The notes beneath the pieces were generated by a model. It worked only from the letters and a program-made list of their open reading frames with translations. It searched no databases and was not told the DNA's origin. From Siderastrea siderea (lineage: Eukaryota > Cnidaria > Anthozoa > Scleractinia > Rhizangiidae), in assembly GCA_964030785.1 (NCBI GenBank), contig CAXIQD010000330.1, positions 1-64,000 of the forward strand: 64,000 bases of DNA. Direction: 5' to 3'. The position numbers and the translations under genes are program-made. Positions 60,136 through 64,000 of this stretch are shown piece after piece (position 1 is the stretch's first letter; every line of letters begins with the position of its first letter).

Positions 60136-62580
60136 ATGGCTGACGCACTACAACCTGCTGTTCATAGGGCTAGAGCTTACCAAGGCGCCATTTATGCCGT
60201 TCAAGCAGTTGTCCCGAATGTTGAGCCACCACCGGCGGCAGAACCTGCTCCACAACCGGAGCAACTTCCAAATCCTCCAGCCGAGCAACTTGAGGTTTTT
60301 TATTATTTCCTTGTCTTATTGTAACTGTTCGTCTTCGTGTTTTCCCCTATGTTAGCGCGCGCGCCCTTGTATTTCTGTTTTTTATTTAGCTCATACGCGT
60401 TTCTTCTGGGTTTCGCCTTTTCTTTGCTAGCTTCATCAGTTATATTATGTCATTCACATTTTGTCTTGTTGTTTGCTGGTTTACTCGTTGTATTCATTTC
60501 AGTATGCCACGTTTTTCACGTGTTTTTCACACATTGTAGCTTTTATTTATTTCTCCATTCGCCCTTTGTTTCTTTCTTCAGTTTTTGGTAAATTTTAGTT
60601 TGTATATCGCTTTTCTTTGCCGCTTTTACGTCCGTTTTTATTTTTACCGTTTTTGTTCCCTCGAGATTTTTATTTTTGGGTTTACACTAAGTCCCGCTTG
60701 TTTAATTAAGTTTTTTATTTCCACGGGTTAACAGTAGGTCCCTTTCTTGATTGCAGTTTTATTTTCGCGGTTCATATTAAGTCCCGCTTGTTTATTTAAG
60801 TCTTTCTTTTCGCGGGTTAACATCAGGCCCCGCTTGCTTATTGGAGTTTTTATTTTCGCGGGTTAATAGAAGGTCCCGCTTCTTTATTAGAGTTTTTCTT
60901 TTCGCGGGTTAACAGGAGGTCCCGCTTCTTTATTGGAGTTTTTTAATTTTCGCGGGTTAACAGCAGGTCCCACTTGTTTATTGACGTTTTATTTTCGCGG
61001 GTTAACAGAAGGTCCCGCTTGTTTATTGGAGTTTTTATTTTCGCGGGTTAACAGAAGGTCCCCCTTCTTTATTGGAGTTTTATTTTCGCAGGCTAACAGA
61101 AGGTCCCGCTTCTTTATTGGAGGTTTTTAATTTTCGCGGGTTAACAGCAGGTCCCGCTTGTTTATTGACGTTTTATTTTCGCGGGTTAACAGCAGGTCCC
61201 GCTTGTTTATTGGAGTTTTTTAATTTTCGCGGGTTAACAGCAGGTCCCGCTTATTTATTGTCGTTTTATTTTCGCGGGTTAACAGAAGGTCCCGCTTGTT
61301 TATTGGAGTTTTTTTTATTTTCGCGGGTTAACAGAAGGTCCCGCTTGTTTATTGGGGTTTTTATTTTCGCGGGTTAACAGAAGGTCCCGCTTGTTTATTG
61401 GAGTTTCTATTTTCGCGGGTTAACAGAAGGTCCCGCTTCTTTATTGGAGGCTTTTAATTTTCGCGGGTTAACAGCAGGTCCCGCTTGTTTATTGACGTTT
61501 TATTTTCGCGGGTTAACAGAAGGTCCCGCTTGTTTATTGGAGTTTTTTAATTTTCGCGGGTTAACAGCAGGTCCCGCTTGTTTATTGTCGTTTTATTTTC
61601 GCGGGTTAACAGAAGGTCCCGCTTGTTTACTGGAGTTTTTCTTTTCGCGGGTTAACAGAAGGTCCCGCTTGTTTATTGGAGTTTTTATTTTCGCGGGTTA
61701 ACAGAAGGTCCCGCTTGTTTATTGGAGTTTCTATTTTCGCGGGTTAACAGAAGGTCCCGCTTCTTTATTGGAGGCTTTTAATTTTCGCAGGTTAACAGCA
61801 GGTCCCGCTTGTTTATTGACGTTTATTTTCGCGGGTTAACAGAAGGTCCCGCTTGTTTATTGGAGTTTTTTAATTTTCGCGGGTTAACAGCAGGTCCCGC
61901 TTGTTTATTGACGTTTTATTTTCGCGGGTTAACAGAAGGTCCCGCTTGTTTATTGGAGTTTTTTAATTTTCGCGGGTTAACAGCAGGTCCCGCTTGTTTA
62001 TTGTCGTTTTATTTTCGCGGGTTAACAGAAGGTCCCGCTTGTTTACTGGAGTTTTTCTTTTCGCGGGTTAACAGAAGGTCCCACTTGTTTATTGGAGTTT
62101 TTATTTTCGCGGGTTAACAGAAGGTCCCGCTTCTTTATTGGAGTTTCTATTTTCGCGGGTTAACAGAAGGTCCCGCTTCTTTATTGGAGGCTTTTAATTT
62201 TCGCGGGTTAACAGCAGGTCCCACTTGTTTATTGACGTTTTATTTTCGCGGGTTAACAGATGGTCCCGCTTGTTTATTGGAGTTTTTTAATTTTCACTGG
62301 TTAACAGAAGGTCCCCCTTGTTTATTGAAGTTATATGCAGTTTTGGTTCTGTGAATTCCTTTTATTTTTCGGCTTATAATTTAAAAGTCACATTTTACTG
62401 TATATGAACAACTTTATTTTCCATATGGGTCCTTTTTCCCGACTGTTTATTTGTTCCCTGGTATGCGGTCCAACCTGGTTTTTCTCCCAACTTTAGTTCG
62501 CTCTTCCAATGGCGGTGCCTAGAGGGGTGACTTACACCCTCTCGGATTACCGGGCGCTAGGGCTGCCATTCCCTGGGGGG
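60136..62580 (+). CDS. Candidate two-or-more-exon gene spanning the minisatellite
   Basis: The first exon 60136-60294 encodes 53 residues (MADALQPAVHRARAYQGAIY, then a proline/alanine/glutamate-rich tail) and stops at a phase-0 donor, GAG|GTTTTT. A CTTTAG acceptor at 62491-62496 opens a phase-0 continuation FALPMAVPRGVTYTLSDYRA that reaches a possible donor GG|GTACAT near 62578. The join keeps the frame and the TATA box supports the 5' end, but I recognise no family and found no later exons. The minisatellite would lie wholly in the intron. It could be a gene or a fragment of a retroelement. Confidence 0.33.
60665..62335 (+). repeat. Minisatellite, about 36 units of 44-48 bp
   Basis: Each unit reads roughly TTTTCGCGGGTTAACAGAAG then GTCCCGCTTGTTTATTGGAG. 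GCGGG and CCCGC within a unit can pair, and GTTAAC lies between them. Units alternate between AACAGAAGG and AACAGCAGG forms and between GGAG and GACG ends, giving a higher-order pattern: the GGAGGCTTTTAATTTTCGC word recurs near 61446, 61770 and 62186. Edge units are the most diverged. Reading frames of 65-102 codons over it are repeat artefacts. Confidence 0.94.
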
Positions 62581-64000
62581 TACATCTTAGCTTTTAGGCT
62601 TTTCTTTTGCCAGCTTTTGGACCCACCTATTTACCTTGTGTTCAGTTTCTTTCAGTCTTCAAACGTATTCTTCTACCCCCGGGGAATGGTGGCCTGTAAT
62701 TTCAATTTGTTACATTTTTCTTTCGTCATTCTATTTGCTGTTAGACACACGCAATTTTTTTCCCATCCTTTCCCCATTTTTAATCATTTTTTATCTTTTT
62801 GCCATTCACCCCATTTCTGGTGTCTTGTAGCTCTCTCCTCCGCGGAGGCTTCCTACATGAGGCTGGTTTTCTCTTTCCCTGTTGTTTTCTAATAGCAGCC
62901 TCTGTGGAAGTGAGAGGTATTGTAGCAGTGTGTCTGTTCAAAGTTAATCGAGGGACTTGTTATGAAACCTTTTGCAAGTTTCAAAGGCCATAACAAAGGC
63001 GCTGCAGTTTATGTTCAAAGCATCACAACCGTGCACAATCTTTGTTTTGCGTTCACACTATGGTTGAATAACTTTACAGTAATACTTCTACTGTTTAGCT
63101 GCTCATACAAAATTCAAAACCTAATGTTGTTTGCGAACGGTCAACACTAAAACCGTAACCATTTTTCTGAACTTCCAAACCAATTTCTTCCATTAAATGT
63201 GGTCTGTTTCCTGGAGGTTTTAAAGAATTTTGCTCCCCTGATACACTCCCGTCGTGTAGCTGAAAGTTGTTGTTACATTCAAATTTAGATTTAGGTATCA
63301 GGGTACCCCAAATGACAACATTGCGTTTTCACCGTTTGAGCGTCAGGCGTTTCACAAGGACCCTGACAAACTATATATTTTCTGAAAGCTTAATAATTGA
63401 AGATTACGAAAACGCATTTAGATAAAGAAAAAGGCAACTGTGTTGAAAATAGAGACTACGTTTTTTAAAAGTACATCGTTCACAAAATCGGTTCCGCTCC
63501 AGTCGAGAATGATCTGGAGAGAAAGACGAACATCGCGCCGAATTCTTCACACCTTTGTCTCAGAAGCCGTGCCTCGGAATTTTTGTATCTGGCCTAGTTT
63601 ATTTTCTGCACTCAGTTAAACTTTGAAGTTCGAAGAAACACCTCTCCTCTTTCTTTTACGGCTCATAACTTTTGAATGAAAGCAAAAAATAAAATTCGGA
63701 GACAAAGTTTTGGTGTCAAATTATGTGGCAACATTGTCGCCAAATTTGAGCTAAAATGGTTGAAAACTCGCGGAACACGAACGTAAAATGTGCGCCCCAT
63801 TTCTTGAAAAATTAGTTTCGAAAAAAAAGCCAAAATATGATTTGGAAACTTTTTCCGGTCTGAGGAGATTAAAACACCTAGGTGTCAGGATAATTACCTG
63901 CGGTTGACAGAGGGGAGGCTCAACTTACCGCCAACAATAGCACAAACATGCCGACAAGAATGGTGTCAAATTCTGCGTGTTTTTATGTTGGAAAGCCACT
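62581..64000. other. Stretch without a recognised gene
   Basis: Short frames only (for example 62509-62892 beyond the possible exon, and 62962-63150). No repeat or RNA gene recognised up to the window end. Confidence 0.35.

Noticed and set aside
60933..62117. Long plus-strand reading frames with FRGLTAGPACLL-type repeats
   Set aside because: They are the minisatellite read in one frame; unit length varies between 44 and 48 bp and no start or domain supports coding.
60665..62335. CRISPR-like array
   Set aside because: Units are contiguous tandem copies without unique spacers, in a eukaryotic sequence.

Overview
The window looks like nuclear DNA from a cnidarian, probably a stony coral or sea anemone. 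It is AT-rich, has GT-AG introns, and is packed with transposon types that are abundant in cnidarian genomes: EnSpm/CACTA, DUF6589 proteins, RecQ-like helicases, Tx1/L1 and CR1/L2 LINEs, and palindromic MITEs. That assignment is inference. No ordinary conserved host gene was recognised; nearly all supported coding sequence belongs to mobile elements.

Region 1 (46-17507) is one complete 17.5-kb EnSpm/CACTA transposon. It has perfect 14-bp terminal inverted repeats beginning CACAGGG, a 3-bp ATT target duplication, and arrays of TTCCG/CGGAA motifs under both ends. It carries a Tnp2/DUF4218-type transposase on the minus strand, a protein kinase with all catalytic residues on the minus strand, and a five-exon coiled-coil gene on the plus strand. 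A 1.8-kb palindromic element flanked by TTAA (piggyBac-like) sits inside the transposase coding sequence. A five-unit tandem array and a MITE sit in introns of the coiled-coil gene.

Region 2 (17508-27833) is gene-poor. It holds a second TTAA-flanked element (21438-22524), a palindromic MITE (24139-24421) and several microsatellites.

Region 3 (27834-34838) is a 7-kb DNA transposon bounded by perfect 44-bp inverted repeats and a 10-bp target duplication. Its two genes are convergent: a RecQ-like helicase (in-frame TAG) and a DUF6589 protein (one-base frameshift). I could not place it in a named superfamily and regard it as one of the two best leads.

Region 4 (34839-42189) holds a 1.6-kb TTA-flanked Harbinger-like element with a nested foldback, and a decayed minus-strand CR1/L2-type LINE with an (AATG)n tail, itself interrupted by a paired tRNA-derived SINE with a target duplication of about 17 bp.

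Region 5 (42190-59995) is a segmental-duplication cluster: four related units, order A-B then D-C, plus an inverted fragment. Each is built on long inverted repeats and a possible five-exon mini-gene encoding about 58 residues. A nearly full-length Tx1/L1-type LINE (50321-55803) has inserted into unit D.

Region 6 (59996-64000) has a TATA box, a possible first exon, a minisatellite of about 36 units of 46 bp, and a possible second exon.
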